Below, in pieces: positions 23,820 through 31,383 of a DNA stretch of 64,000 nt; position 1 is the stretch's first letter, and the number at the start of each line of letters is the position of its first letter. The translations under genes and the position numbers were made by a program. The stretch comes from Candidatus Aminicenantota bacterium (GTDB taxonomy: Bacteria; Acidobacteriota; Aminicenantia; UBA2199): NCBI GenBank assembly GCA_026393835.1, contig JAPKZK010000021.1:124001-188000 (forward strand). Direction: 5' to 3'. The notes beneath the pieces are model-generated. The model was not told where the DNA came from. It saw only the letters and a program-made list of their open reading frames with translations, and did not search any database.

Positions 23820-25151
23820 TTATCTCCCCGATACCAGGGCGGCGTACCTTTCGATGGCGGAAATATAATCCTTTTCCGCACCGGGTTCGCTTTTTTTAGC
23901 GGAAAGGGTTTCTAGTTTTTCAATACGAAGGACAGGTAAATCGCCGTCCAGGGATTCCACTTGAACCACGGGCGTTAATTGGGCGCCCTGGATAAAAGCC
24001 TTTTCTTCACCGTTTACCGTCCCTTTGACAAAAGTCAAATTAAGGATGGCGTTCAAAACGATGTGGGGTGCGGAAAAGGAACTGGTGAGATTTCCCAACG
24101 AATAAGCGATGACTGCGGTCTTTTCCGGGTCCCGTTGGGGCCGGTAAAATTCCATGGGCTGGAGCACATGCGCATGGTGCGATACGATGGCATCCACGCC
24201 CATTTCGATGATCTCATGGGCCATGTCCACCTGCGCCCGGCGGGGGAAAAATTCGTACTCATAGCCCCAGTGCAGGGACGCGATAATGATATCGCATTTT
24301 TGTTCCTTGCAGTCGAAGATTTGACGGTTCAACAGGGAAATATCCGCTTTATTACCGGACGGGTCCTTGTGGTGGAACGGAACCACATTAACCATGTACT
24401 CTTTTCCCTGGGGAATTGTTTTGCCGTTGAGACCATAGGTGGCTGAAACAAACCCTATCTTGAGGCCGTTTTTCTCAATGATTCGTCCTTTTTTTTGTTC
24501 CCCGGGGTCCCGGTTGACGCCCAGTTCCATGATATTGTCTTCCCGCAATTGGGCCAACGTCGTTTCCAGGCCTTCCAGTCCCATGTCCAGGGTATGGTTG
24601 CAGGCCATGTGCAGCGCGGAGTATTGTTTTCCTTTGTGGCTTTTGAGGGCGTCGTATTGTTCTTTGGTGCAGCATAGGGGTGGAGTTTCTTTTTCACTGA
24701 AGGTATAAGCGCCCAGGTCCTGGTTGGTCAATTGGGACTCCAGGTTGGCGTAGGAGATATCATTGTTGAATAATAAATCCGTTACTCCTTCATACAACTG
24801 GTCCCGCGAATTTTCCAGGCCGTCTACTTTGATCAAATCGCCGGCCGCGCCGAAGGTAACGGTATGTTTCGTTTCAAACCCTTCGGGAAGAGTGATTGGC
24901 GCGGTATTGGACTTAAAAAAAGACTCCAGCCCGGAGCCTTTTTCGGCGCGGGTGATAGGTTTTTTGCTTTTGTAGCCCCAGTAAATTTTATCCATCAGGG
25001 ACATATCTTCGAAATCCCCGGCCGCTTTTTTCGATGGATATTTCCAGCAGCCGGAGACATCGGCCCAGGTATGAATCGTTTTAACCGCCGCCCGTAGGGC
25101 GCCGGAGATATTGAGTGCATCCAGGGGTGTTTCGGGTAACTTACTTTTCAT
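23820..25151 (-). CDS. CapA-family (PGA_cap) metallophosphoesterase-like protein
   Basis: 443 residues. The CapA/PGA_cap fold is shown by VTFGAAGDLI near 98 (first Asp), SYANLESQLT near 130 (Asn-Glu), HMACNHTLDMGLEGL near 185 (Asn-His), IIASLHWGYEYEFFP near 295 (His) and DAIVSHHAHVLQPMEFY near 325 (His-His). These are the positions of metal ligands in the metallophosphoesterase superfamily. CapA proteins take part in poly-gamma-glutamate capsule synthesis, but many homologues have unknown substrates. The first ~90 residues are an extra domain with no recognised motif. No signal peptide is seen, which is unusual for CapA and suggests a cytoplasmic branch. Confidence 0.8.
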   Translation of the reverse strand: MKSKLPETPLDALNISGALRAAVKTIHTWADVSGCWKYPSKKAAGDFEDMSLMDKIYWGYKSKKPITRAEKGSGLESFFKSNTAPITLPEGFETKHTVTFGAAGDLIKVDGLENSRDQLYEGVTDLLFNNDISYANLESQLTNQDLGAYTFSEKETPPLCCTKEQYDALKSHKGKQYSALHMACNHTLDMGLEGLETTLAQLREDNIMELGVNRDPGEQKKGRIIEKNGLKIGFVSATYGLNGKTIPQGKEYMVNVVPFHHKDPSGNKADISLLNRQIFDCKEQKCDIIIASLHWGYEYEFFPRRAQVDMAHEIIEMGVDAIVSHHAHVLQPMEFYRPQRDPEKTAVIAYSLGNLTSSFSAPHIVLNAILNLTFVKGTVNGEEKAFIQGAQLTPVVQVESLDGDLPVLRIEKLETLSAKKSEPGAEKDYISAIERYAALVSGR

Positions 25152-25279
25152 AATAAAGCCTCCTGTACAGGTAATTATTATTGGAATCGATAGAATTGTA
25201 TTTTATAAGGAATGAAAGAAAAAAGCAACCCGGAAAAAACGCTTCCGTGTCTTCCGTGTTTTCCGTGGGCCCCTTTAAG

Positions 25280-25308
25280 TTGAAAAAAAAATGGGAAAGT
25301 ACTATAAT
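25280..25308 (+). promoter_or_regulatory. Sigma-70 promoter, leaderless arrangement
   Basis: TTGAAA (25280-25285), 17 bp, TATAAT (25303-25308). The stub ATG at 25316 is 7 bases after the -10 box, the same geometry as at 6150-6185 and 62610-62645. Confidence 0.75.
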
Positions 25309-25315
25309 CTATGCC

Positions 25316-25399
25316 ATGGAAAAAGATAAATTTCACTACCGCAAAGACGTTGCCTTTATCAACAGGGAACGAGAATTAAAAAAGAGGACCCGAAAATGA
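25316..25399 (+). CDS. 27-codon leader or N-terminal remnant of an AAA ATPase
   Basis: From ATG 25316 the product is 27 residues, ending FINRERELKKRTRK. F(I/V)NRE.EL is the common beginning of AAA ATPases of the archaeal-ATPase group. The stop TGA overlaps the ATG of the next gene (ATGA at 25396-25399), so translation would be coupled. It starts at the predicted transcription start. It may be a leader peptide controlling the ATPase gene or the relic of a lost neighbour ATPase. Confidence 0.45.
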   Translation: MEKDKFHYRKDVAFINRERELKKRTRK

Positions 25400-26991
25400 G
25401 ACGATTTAATTCATATGGACCGGTAGATAAAGAGCAGCATTATTTCGTTCCCAGGAATGAGCTAATCGACATGGCTTATACCCAGCTAATCGGGGATAAT
25501 CCCCGGAAAGGCGGCCATTATATTACGGTCTGGGCGCCCCGGCAATGCGGCAAAACCTGGGTAATGCAAGAAACTCTTGAAAAAATAAACCGCGACCATG
25601 AATACGAAACCGCGATCCTCTCCATGGAACTTGCTAAGAATGAAGAAAATGAAACAAAAGTCCTCAATATCTTGATTAAAAAAATGAATGCCGTTTTCGA
25701 TAAATCCTTCCCCAATATCCAACAAATTAACGATATCCCGGATTTATTTACCAAACAATATTTCCAAAAACCAGTCATTTTAATTGTAGACGAATTCGAT
25801 GCCCTAAAAGAGGGATTTATTAACCGCTTCGCCGGTGTATTCCGCGATATGTTCATGAGCCGTAATAATGAGAGAAATAAAAACAGCTGGGAGAAAACCT
25901 GCTTACTTCACGGTTTGGCATTGGTAGGGGTTCGCAGCGTCCTGGGCATCGAAAATATCACCGGCTCCCCCTTTAACGTCCAACGCAGCCTCCATATCCC
26001 CAACCTCACCTTTGATGAAGTCAAAGAAATGTTTGCCCGCTATGAACAAGAAAGCAAACAAAAGGTGGAAAAAGAAGCTATCGACCGGCTTTTCTATGAG
26101 ACCAACGGCCAACCCGGCCTTTCCTGCTGGCTTGCCGAAATACTTACCGAAACGTTTAATAAGGAAAAAAATAAACCCATTACCCTGGAACGCTTTGAAG
26201 AAGCCTATGCGGCGGCCATAAAGGTCCTGCCCAACAACAACATTTTAAATATTATCAGTAAAGCCGATAAAGAACCTTATAAACAAACCGTCCTGGAATT
26301 GTTCAATACCGGACGGAAAATCGAATTTACGTATGATGACAAAAATTTGAACCACTTGTATTTGCACGGCGTCATCGGCCAGGAAAAAGAAGGCCCCTCG
26401 GAATATTATGCAAAATTTTCCTGCCCATTTGTTCAAAAACGCCTTTTCAATTACTTTTCCCACGACCTTTTCCGCCAACCGGGCCAATTGCTGGAACCCA
26501 TGACCAACCTGGACACAATAATCGATGCCACTGATTTGCATATCCGGCCATTAATCGGTTTGTATCGAAAATACCTGGAAAAGAATAAGACCTGGCTCTT
26601 TCAAAAAGCCCCGCGACGTAGCGACCTGCGGATGTACGAAGCGGTTTTCCACTTTAATTTTTATTCTTATCTCAACGAATTGCTGCGACCCAAAAAGGGC
26701 CTGGTTTTACCGGAATTTCCAACCGGGAACGGTAAAATCGACCTGCTGATCTATTACTCCAATAAAACCTATGGCCTTGAATTAAAAAGTTTTACCGATT
26801 TTGGCGATTTCCGACAGGCCCTGGCCAAAGCTGCCCTGTACGGCAAACAACTGGGCCTCGCCGAAATTTTCCTGGTCACTTTCGTGGAATCCATCCCCGA
26901 CGAAACCAGGAATACCTACGAAACCGATTACTGCGATTCAGACGCCCAGGTGACGGTGAAACCGGTCTTTATCCAAACCGGTACCATCTAA
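25396..26991 (+). CDS. AAA-like ATPase fused to a PD-(D/E)XK nuclease-like domain
   Basis: 531 residues. The N-terminal ATPase is a paralogue of the protein at 6185: HYFVPRNEL, Walker A APRQCGKT at 47-54, Walker B VILIVDEFDAL near 127-137, ALVGVRSVLGIE and a SPFNVQRSLHIPNLTF segment, then ETNGQPGLSCWLAEIL (winged helix). The C-terminus has NGKIDLLIYYSNKTYGLELKSF (about 446-466), giving the Asp and Glu-x-Lys of a PD-(D/E)XK nuclease, then a helix of the DFRQALAKAALYGKQLGL kind. These fusions are common in conflict or housekeeping-unknown families (PF08011-like nuclease end). ATG 25396 overlaps the 27-codon ORF before it. dgkA follows after 27 bp in the same direction. Confidence 0.82.
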   Translation: MRRFNSYGPVDKEQHYFVPRNELIDMAYTQLIGDNPRKGGHYITVWAPRQCGKTWVMQETLEKINRDHEYETAILSMELAKNEENETKVLNILIKKMNAVFDKSFPNIQQINDIPDLFTKQYFQKPVILIVDEFDALKEGFINRFAGVFRDMFMSRNNERNKNSWEKTCLLHGLALVGVRSVLGIENITGSPFNVQRSLHIPNLTFDEVKEMFARYEQESKQKVEKEAIDRLFYETNGQPGLSCWLAEILTETFNKEKNKPITLERFEEAYAAAIKVLPNNNILNIISKADKEPYKQTVLELFNTGRKIEFTYDDKNLNHLYLHGVIGQEKEGPSEYYAKFSCPFVQKRLFNYFSHDLFRQPGQLLEPMTNLDTIIDATDLHIRPLIGLYRKYLEKNKTWLFQKAPRRSDLRMYEAVFHFNFYSYLNELLRPKKGLVLPEFPTGNGKIDLLIYYSNKTYGLELKSFTDFGDFRQALAKAALYGKQLGLAEIFLVTFVESIPDETRNTYETDYCDSDAQVTVKPVFIQTGTI

Positions 26992-27018
26992 ATGTAATGT
27001 ACTGGAATCGGATGCCAC

Positions 27019-27363
27019 ATGAAACGTTTTAAATATGCTTTCAACGGAATCTTTTTTGCCTTTAAAACACAAGCCAACATCCGCATACATACCTTTGTTT
27101 CTGTTTTAGTAATAAGCGCCGGGTTCGTTTTCAAAATAAACCCGCTGGAATGGCTATTCATCAGTTTTGCCATCGGCCTGGTCCTGTCGGCGGAGTTATT
27201 CAATACCGCCATCGAATCCCTGGTGGACCAGGTCTCCCCAAGTTACAGCGAGAAAGCCGGCTTAATCAAAGACGTGGCTGCCGGCGCTGTTTTAATCGCC
27301 GCCGTCGTTTCCGTTATCACCGGCGTCATCGTGTTCCTGCCGAAGATTATTGAAATTATTTAA
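27019..27363 (+). CDS. dgkA: Diacylglycerol / undecaprenol kinase
   Basis: 114 residues with three hydrophobic helices and the family signature AELFNTAIESLVDQVSPSYS at 58-78, in which Glu and Asn bind Mg-ATP, followed by EKAGLIKDVAAGAVLIAAV. The length and RFKYAFNGIFFAFKTQANIRIH start fit the DgkA family, closer to the undecaprenol-kinase type of Gram-positives. In the inner membrane it phosphorylates diacylglycerol or undecaprenol, returning lipid carriers to the cell-wall cycle. Gaps are 27 bp to the AAA gene before it and 6 bp to the ATL gene after it, so it is likely co-transcribed. Confidence 0.9.
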   Translation: MKRFKYAFNGIFFAFKTQANIRIHTFVSVLVISAGFVFKINPLEWLFISFAIGLVLSAELFNTAIESLVDQVSPSYSEKAGLIKDVAAGAVLIAAVVSVITGVIVFLPKIIEII

Positions 27364-27369
27364 AAGAAC

Positions 27370-27681
27370 ATGGAACTGTTTTCAATCCAGGTAAAAGATG
27401 CCATCAAGCAGATTCCCGTGGGCAAGGTAGCCACTTATGGGCAGATTGCTTCTATAGCGGGAAACTACCGCGCCGCCCGCCAGGTAGTGCGGCTTCTCCA
27501 CTCTTCGTCGGAAAAAGACAACCTCCCCTGGCACCGCGTTATTAACAAAAAAGGCGAAATTTCACTGCCTCCGGGCTGCGGATTCGAAGAACAAAAACAC
27601 CTGCTTCTGCAGGAAGGCGTCGTTTTCGACAAAAAGAACCGCATCAACCTGGAGCGTTTTTTATGGAAACCGGTTGACTAA
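27370..27681 (+). CDS. Alkyltransferase-like (ATL) DNA-repair protein
   Basis: 103 residues homologous to the DNA-binding domain of O6-alkylguanine transferases: VGKVATYGQIASIAGNYRAARQV (helix-turn-helix with flipping Tyr23 and finger Arg37) and LPWHRVINKKGEI. In active enzymes the motif is PCHR; here the Cys is Trp54 (PWHR), the hallmark of ATL proteins. These bind alkylated guanine but do not remove the alkyl group, and pass the lesion to nucleotide-excision repair. It starts 6 bp after dgkA. Confidence 0.9.
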   Translation: MELFSIQVKDAIKQIPVGKVATYGQIASIAGNYRAARQVVRLLHSSSEKDNLPWHRVINKKGEISLPPGCGFEEQKHLLLQEGVVFDKKNRINLERFLWKPVD

Positions 27682-27731
27682 GACAAATCTTTTTGTTATT
27701 ATGAAACTTCAAAAGCGAAAAAATTAAAAAC

Positions 27732-27768
27732 TAGCCCACGAATTACACGAATTAACACGAATTAAAGG
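27732..27768. repeat. Dispersed phrase repeat (CACGAATTA type)
   Basis: GCCCACGAATTA, CACGAATTAA, CACGAATTAA in a row, ending at the AGGAGG site of the next gene. Inverse of the phrase at 23783. Confidence 0.6.
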
Positions 27769-27776
27769 AGGAAAAT

Positions 27777-27962
27777 ATGTTAGATCAAGAGCAAGTCATC
27801 CTGGATGTCATGAAAAAGTTGGGGAAACCCATGAAGGCAGGCGATATCGCCGAAGCCATCGGCATCGACAAGGAAGCGGTTTCCAAAACCATCAAGGACT
27901 TAAAAAAGCAAGGCCTGGTGGATTCGCCTAAGGCATGCTTTTACGTACCGGTTAAGAAATGA
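27777..27962 (+). CDS. Small winged-helix DNA-binding protein
   Basis: 61 residues consisting of a single helix-turn-helix: EQVILDVMKKLGKPMKAGDIAEAIGIDKEAVSKTIKDLKKQGLVDSP then a short beta wing (CFYVPVKK). This is the form of many small MarR/ArsR-like or transcription-factor-E-like proteins. AGGAGG lies 7 bases before the ATG. The MFS gene begins about 30 bases later in the same direction, so it may regulate that transporter, which is only a guess. No cofactor or metal residues are evident. Confidence 0.75.
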   Translation: MLDQEQVILDVMKKLGKPMKAGDIAEAIGIDKEAVSKTIKDLKKQGLVDSPKACFYVPVKK

Positions 27963-27993
27963 GTTGAGAAAAGTGCAGGCGAAAGGGAAAATT

Positions 27994-29247
27994 ATGACAA
28001 AACCTAAATTTTACGGATGGAAATTGGTGGCCGTGTTGTTTCTGCTTTACCTGGCGGCTGCCATTGCGTTGTACGGGGGCAACATAGCCAATACGTACAT
28101 GGCCAAACTGATGAATATGTCCCGGTCTCTTTTCGGCGCCGGTTTTGCGGCGGCCTATTTGCTGGTAGGACTCGGTTCCGCACTGGCAGCCGTTGTGACC
28201 AACAAAAAAGGCGAGCGGTTTACCCTCGCCCTTGGAATGGCCGGCGTCACTGCCGGTGCATTGCTCATGGCGCTGTGGGGACAAACCCCCGCGGGCTATA
28301 TTCTCTTCTTCGGATTGATTATCGGTACAGGTTTTGCTTTTGCCACAGTACTGCCGATCCAGACCATCATTACGCGGTGGTTTCAACGCAAACGCGCCCT
28401 GGCCACGGCCGTTGTCTTAACCGCCGGGGGAATTGGCGGCATTGTTTCCGCGCCCCTGGTGAATAAACTCATCGAAACCACCAGGGGAAACTGGAAACTG
28501 GCCTGGGTCTGCATGGCGGCGCTGGCAGCGATAACAACGGTTTTGGCCGCGCTCTTTGTCAGGAATAACCCGGCGGATATGGGACAGGTGCCTGACGGGA
28601 TAGAGCAACAACCTCAAGATAAGGAGGTTGAAGAAAAAAAAGTGAAAAAGGTTTACCAGACGCGGGAATCGTGGACGTTGAAAGAGGCCTTTAAAACAGC
28701 GCCGCTGTGGATTATTATCCTGGCCGCCATCGGGCAATTTGTCGGGTTTTATCTCTGTATCGGCCACGGCGTGATTCACCTCATGGATCTCGGGGTTGCC
28801 AACGAGACCGCGGCGTTATCCCTGGGCATCCTGGCCTTTGCCAGCATTGGCGGGAGACTGCTCTCCGGCGTCCTGGGGGACCGCATCGAACCCCGGTTCG
28901 TTATCATGGGGGGACTTCTTCTCACCATTGCCGGCTGCATCTTGATCATTAACGCCGCCGCGGTCTTCACCATATATTTATACGCCATATTGGTGGGCGC
29001 CGGCTTCGGCCTGGTTTACGTTTGCCTTTTCACCATGCTGGGAAATTATTACGGCGCGGAAAAGATACAGAATTTCCTGGGTTTTATGATTCCCATCATT
29101 ACCCTTTTCGGCGCTTCCGCTCCATTGTTAGGCGGCGTCATCAAAGACAAAACAGGAAGTTACACCGCGGCCTTCATCGGCGCCGTGGTTATTGCCGCCA
29201 TCGGTTTCATTTCCCTCTTTTTCGCTTCTCCGCCGAAGAAAACTTAG
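27994..29247 (+). CDS. MFS transporter, OxlT-like (oxalate/formate antiporter family)
   Basis: 417 residues from ATG 27994; a TTG 30 bases earlier is also open, but AAAGGG precedes the ATG. Twelve hydrophobic helices in two halves are split by a charged loop (QQPQDKEVEEKKVKKVYQ, about residue 210-230). The start FYGWKLVAVLFLLYLAAA is typical of the OxlT/monocarboxylate subgroup of MFS, as is the GRLLSGVLGDRIEPR loop in the second half. Likely substrate: a carboxylate, by family. It lies in the inner membrane. Confidence 0.82.
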   Translation: MTKPKFYGWKLVAVLFLLYLAAAIALYGGNIANTYMAKLMNMSRSLFGAGFAAAYLLVGLGSALAAVVTNKKGERFTLALGMAGVTAGALLMALWGQTPAGYILFFGLIIGTGFAFATVLPIQTIITRWFQRKRALATAVVLTAGGIGGIVSAPLVNKLIETTRGNWKLAWVCMAALAAITTVLAALFVRNNPADMGQVPDGIEQQPQDKEVEEKKVKKVYQTRESWTLKEAFKTAPLWIIILAAIGQFVGFYLCIGHGVIHLMDLGVANETAALSLGILAFASIGGRLLSGVLGDRIEPRFVIMGGLLLTIAGCILIINAAAVFTIYLYAILVGAGFGLVYVCLFTMLGNYYGAEKIQNFLGFMIPIITLFGASAPLLGGVIKDKTGSYTAAFIGAVVIAAIGFISLFFASPPKKT

Positions 29248-29248
29248 C

Positions 29249-29375
29249 CACGGACACTCTTCCACAACACGGACAATCACGGACTGTGATGTATAAAACA
29301 AGAATCGGGCGGACACGGGGGTCCGCCCCTACGGGGGTTAAATTCATTCGTGTAAATTCGTGTAATTCGTGGGCC
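29249..29375. repeat. Cluster of three dispersed repeats
   Basis: In order: a CCACGGACA/ACACGGAC phrase (29249-29284), a GC dyad GGGCGGAC-ACGGG-GGTCCGCCC (29308-29329, cf. 40066-40096), and an ATTCGTGTAA/ATTCGTGTA/ATTCGTGGGCC phrase (29343-29375). They fill the whole gap between two convergent genes. Confidence 0.6.
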
Positions 29376-29379
29376 ACTT

Positions 29380-30096
29380 TCAGGGTCGACGATCGATTTT
29401 TTCAATGATTTCCTCCATGAATTCCACCTGGACTTGCTGGATTTCAAGAAGTCGTTGGCCCTGGTGAATAATCAAATGGTCCAGTTTCTCATGGAGTTGC
29501 CGGATTTCCAATTCTGCTTTCAGGTTTACCTGGTAATCATGTTCGGAGCGGCTTCTATCCCTGGCTTCCTGCCGGTGCTGGCTCATCATAATCACCGGCG
29601 CCTGGAATGCGGCAACACAGGAAAGGATTAAATTCAGCAATATAAATGGATAGGGATCAAAGGGTTTAGCGAGCAATAAATACATGTTGATACAAATCCA
29701 GGAGCCGATGAAAAACAGGAAGGATAAAATGAAAGTCCAACTGCCGCCGAAGTCTGCGATTCTATCGGCCAGTCTCTGGCCGAAGGTTAATTTATCATCG
29801 ATTTCCGGTTCCACGTTTTTCGCCAGGATTTCCGATTTTCTAAGACTTTCCAGCACTTCTTTTTCAAGTATCGACAGTTCCCCCATTTCATCTTCCAGTA
29901 ATTTTTGAACGTGTTGATGTCTGAAGGTATTTAGTTCTTTTATTGAAATATATTCATCCTCTTTAAAGTCCGGGTACTTTTCCCGGATTAAATCCAACAC
30001 CGGTTTACGCAAAGAAAATCCCGGGACCAGTTCGGAAACCGGGAGTTCTTTTTTGCAAACCCGGCAGATGTCGGTGGTTTTAATTTTCTTGTTCAT
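29380..30096 (-). CDS. DUF1003 membrane protein with N-terminal zinc-ribbon-like CxxC
   Basis: 238 residues. CRVCKKEL near 12 is a single CxxC knuckle. Residues 50-100 are helical and charged. The DUF1003 core follows: KLTFGQRLADRIADFGGSWTFILSFLFFIGSWICINMYLL with one helix, then PFDPYPFILLNLILSCVAAFQAPVIMMSQHRQ with a second, and a long C-terminal coiled coil (DRSRSEHDYQVNLKAE..). DUF1003 proteins are small inner-membrane proteins of unknown function, some linked with stress. It is convergent with the MFS gene. ATG is preceded by AAGGAG. Confidence 0.85.
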   Translation of the reverse strand: MNKKIKTTDICRVCKKELPVSELVPGFSLRKPVLDLIREKYPDFKEDEYISIKELNTFRHQHVQKLLEDEMGELSILEKEVLESLRKSEILAKNVEPEIDDKLTFGQRLADRIADFGGSWTFILSFLFFIGSWICINMYLLLAKPFDPYPFILLNLILSCVAAFQAPVIMMSQHRQEARDRSRSEHDYQVNLKAELEIRQLHEKLDHLIIHQGQRLLEIQQVQVEFMEEIIEKIDRRP

Positions 30097-30120
30097 TTAT
30101 AAAACTCCTTAAAGCCCAAA

Positions 30121-30190
30121 TTGGTAGGGAACAGGCACTGCCTGTTCCAACGGGGCATTTGAAGGAACAGGCAGTGCCTGTTCCCTACCT
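30121..30190. repeat. Nested palindromic repeat (AACAGGCACTGCCTGTT)
   Basis: Two copies of the near-palindrome GGAACAGGCACTGCCTGTT are arranged head to head, so the ~27-bp arms (GGTAGGGAACAGG ... CCTGTTCCCTACC) are themselves palindromic. The 14 bp between them is AACGGGGCATTTGA. A degraded copy is at 48151-48206. Confidence 0.8.
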
Positions 30191-30195
30191 TTTTC

Positions 30196-31038
30196 TTATT
30201 CGATCAATTTCAATTCTTTGAATACTTCTTTGGCGACGTCGATGCGGGCATTGACGTCTTTTCTATTTACGATATCGATATTAAGGGCAAAGAAGTAGAC
30301 ATTATTTGCTTTTTCCAGCCAGCCGACAAACCAGCCGATTTGCGGCGTCCCCCTTGAAACCCAACCGGTTTTACCCCGTAGGATATACTTTCCTTCTTGC
30401 TCCACCATCATGATTTCTTTAACGATATCCATATTTCGTTGGGAAAAGGGCAATTGGTTTTTATACAATTTTTTAAGAAATTCCAATTGCTGCCGGGCGG
30501 AAATCCGCAGTTCCCCTTCCAGCCAGAAGGTATCGATTTGGTCGGAAATATTCCTATTACCGTAATCGGCTTTATCCACCCAATATTGCATCAGTTTTTT
30601 GCCGATGCGGCGGGCCAGTTCCTGGTAAGCCCAGACCACGGAATTGCGGAAGGCCGATTGCAATGTTTGGTCCTGGTTCCATTCATCGAAGCGCCATGTT
30701 CTTCGGTCCCACTCGATGGTTTCGCACTGGTCTTTAATAGCCCCTGTTTCCAGGGCGATCAGGGAATTGAGGATTTTAAAAGTAGAGGCAGGTAGAAACG
30801 CTTTTTCAGCCCGTTCTTTGTCATAGACGCTGTAGGTATCGTTATTTAAATCATAGAGTAAAAATGTACCTTTAACGTGGAATTCATCGAAAACTTTTTG
30901 AAAAACATTTTCAGGGAGGGGTATTGCCGCTGATCCGGCGGAACTGCCGCTGCTGGAAGCCTGTTTAACTTCCTGGGCAAAACAGATAACGCAGCAAAAG
31001 CAAATAAAAATTAAGAGTCCATAAACTAACTTTTTCAT
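30196..31038 (-). CDS. Class D beta-lactamase (OXA-like)
   Basis: 280 residues from the ATG at 31038, preceded by GGAGG; a longer frame to 31122 lacks a site. Signal peptide 1-21. Class D motifs in order: nucleophile Ser85 in STFK (85-88), FRNSVVWAYQELA (S-x-V), ADYGNRN (Y-G-N), KTGW near 228 in LRGKTGWVSRG, then IGWFVGW. It should hydrolyse beta-lactams in the periplasm, or be a related sensor-type penicillin-binding domain; it lacks a membrane anchor beyond the signal peptide. A Ser/Gly/Ala linker (QASSSGSSAGSAA) after the signal peptide is unusual. Confidence 0.85.
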   Translation of the reverse strand: MKKLVYGLLIFICFCCVICFAQEVKQASSSGSSAGSAAIPLPENVFQKVFDEFHVKGTFLLYDLNNDTYSVYDKERAEKAFLPASTFKILNSLIALETGAIKDQCETIEWDRRTWRFDEWNQDQTLQSAFRNSVVWAYQELARRIGKKLMQYWVDKADYGNRNISDQIDTFWLEGELRISARQQLEFLKKLYKNQLPFSQRNMDIVKEIMMVEQEGKYILRGKTGWVSRGTPQIGWFVGWLEKANNVYFFALNIDIVNRKDVNARIDVAKEVFKELKLIE

Positions 31039-31115
31039 TGATCCTCCAGTCTTGGGAAACTTGGTCGTCAGAAGAAACCTATAACACAAACAAAGAGAAA
31101 TTGCAAGAAATTCTC

Positions 31116-31144
31116 TTGACATTCCATTGCTAATGTCCTACTAT
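31116..31144 (+). promoter_or_regulatory. Sigma-70 promoter of the YegP-like gene
   Basis: TTGACA (31116-31121), 17 bp, TACTAT (31139-31144); AAAGGAG follows and the ATG is at 31180. Confidence 0.7.
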
Positions 31145-31179
31145 ATATTTCCAAATATAAAAAGTAAAGGAGAACTAAG

Positions 31180-31371
31180 ATGGCAGACAAAAAAGGAAAA
31201 GTTGAGTTTTACAAAGACAAAAAAGGCGAATACCGCTGGAAACTCATCGCGTCAAATGGACGAATGATCGCCGACAGCGGTGAAGGGTATTCATCTTATG
31301 ACGGCTGCAAAAAAGGTTTTGAGAGCGTCAAAGCTAATATTGAAGACGCCGAGGTTGTAGAGAAGTTTTAA
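31180..31371 (+). CDS. YegP-family protein (DUF1508)
   Basis: 63 residues with one YegP repeat: KVEFYKDKKGEYRWKLIASNGRMIADSGEGYSSYDGCKKGFESVKAN. E. coli YegP has two such repeats; single-repeat forms are common. It is a small cytoplasmic protein of unknown function. The strong promoter and site suggest good expression. It is convergent with the DUF362 gene (12 bp between stops). Confidence 0.9.
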   Translation: MADKKGKVEFYKDKKGEYRWKLIASNGRMIADSGEGYSSYDGCKKGFESVKANIEDAEVVEKF

Positions 31372-31383
31372 TAAATATTTTTT

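Noticed and set aside
31039..31122. Longer start of the class D beta-lactamase
   Set aside because: The ATG at 31038 has GGAGG just upstream and starts a proper signal peptide; the longer version would bury it.
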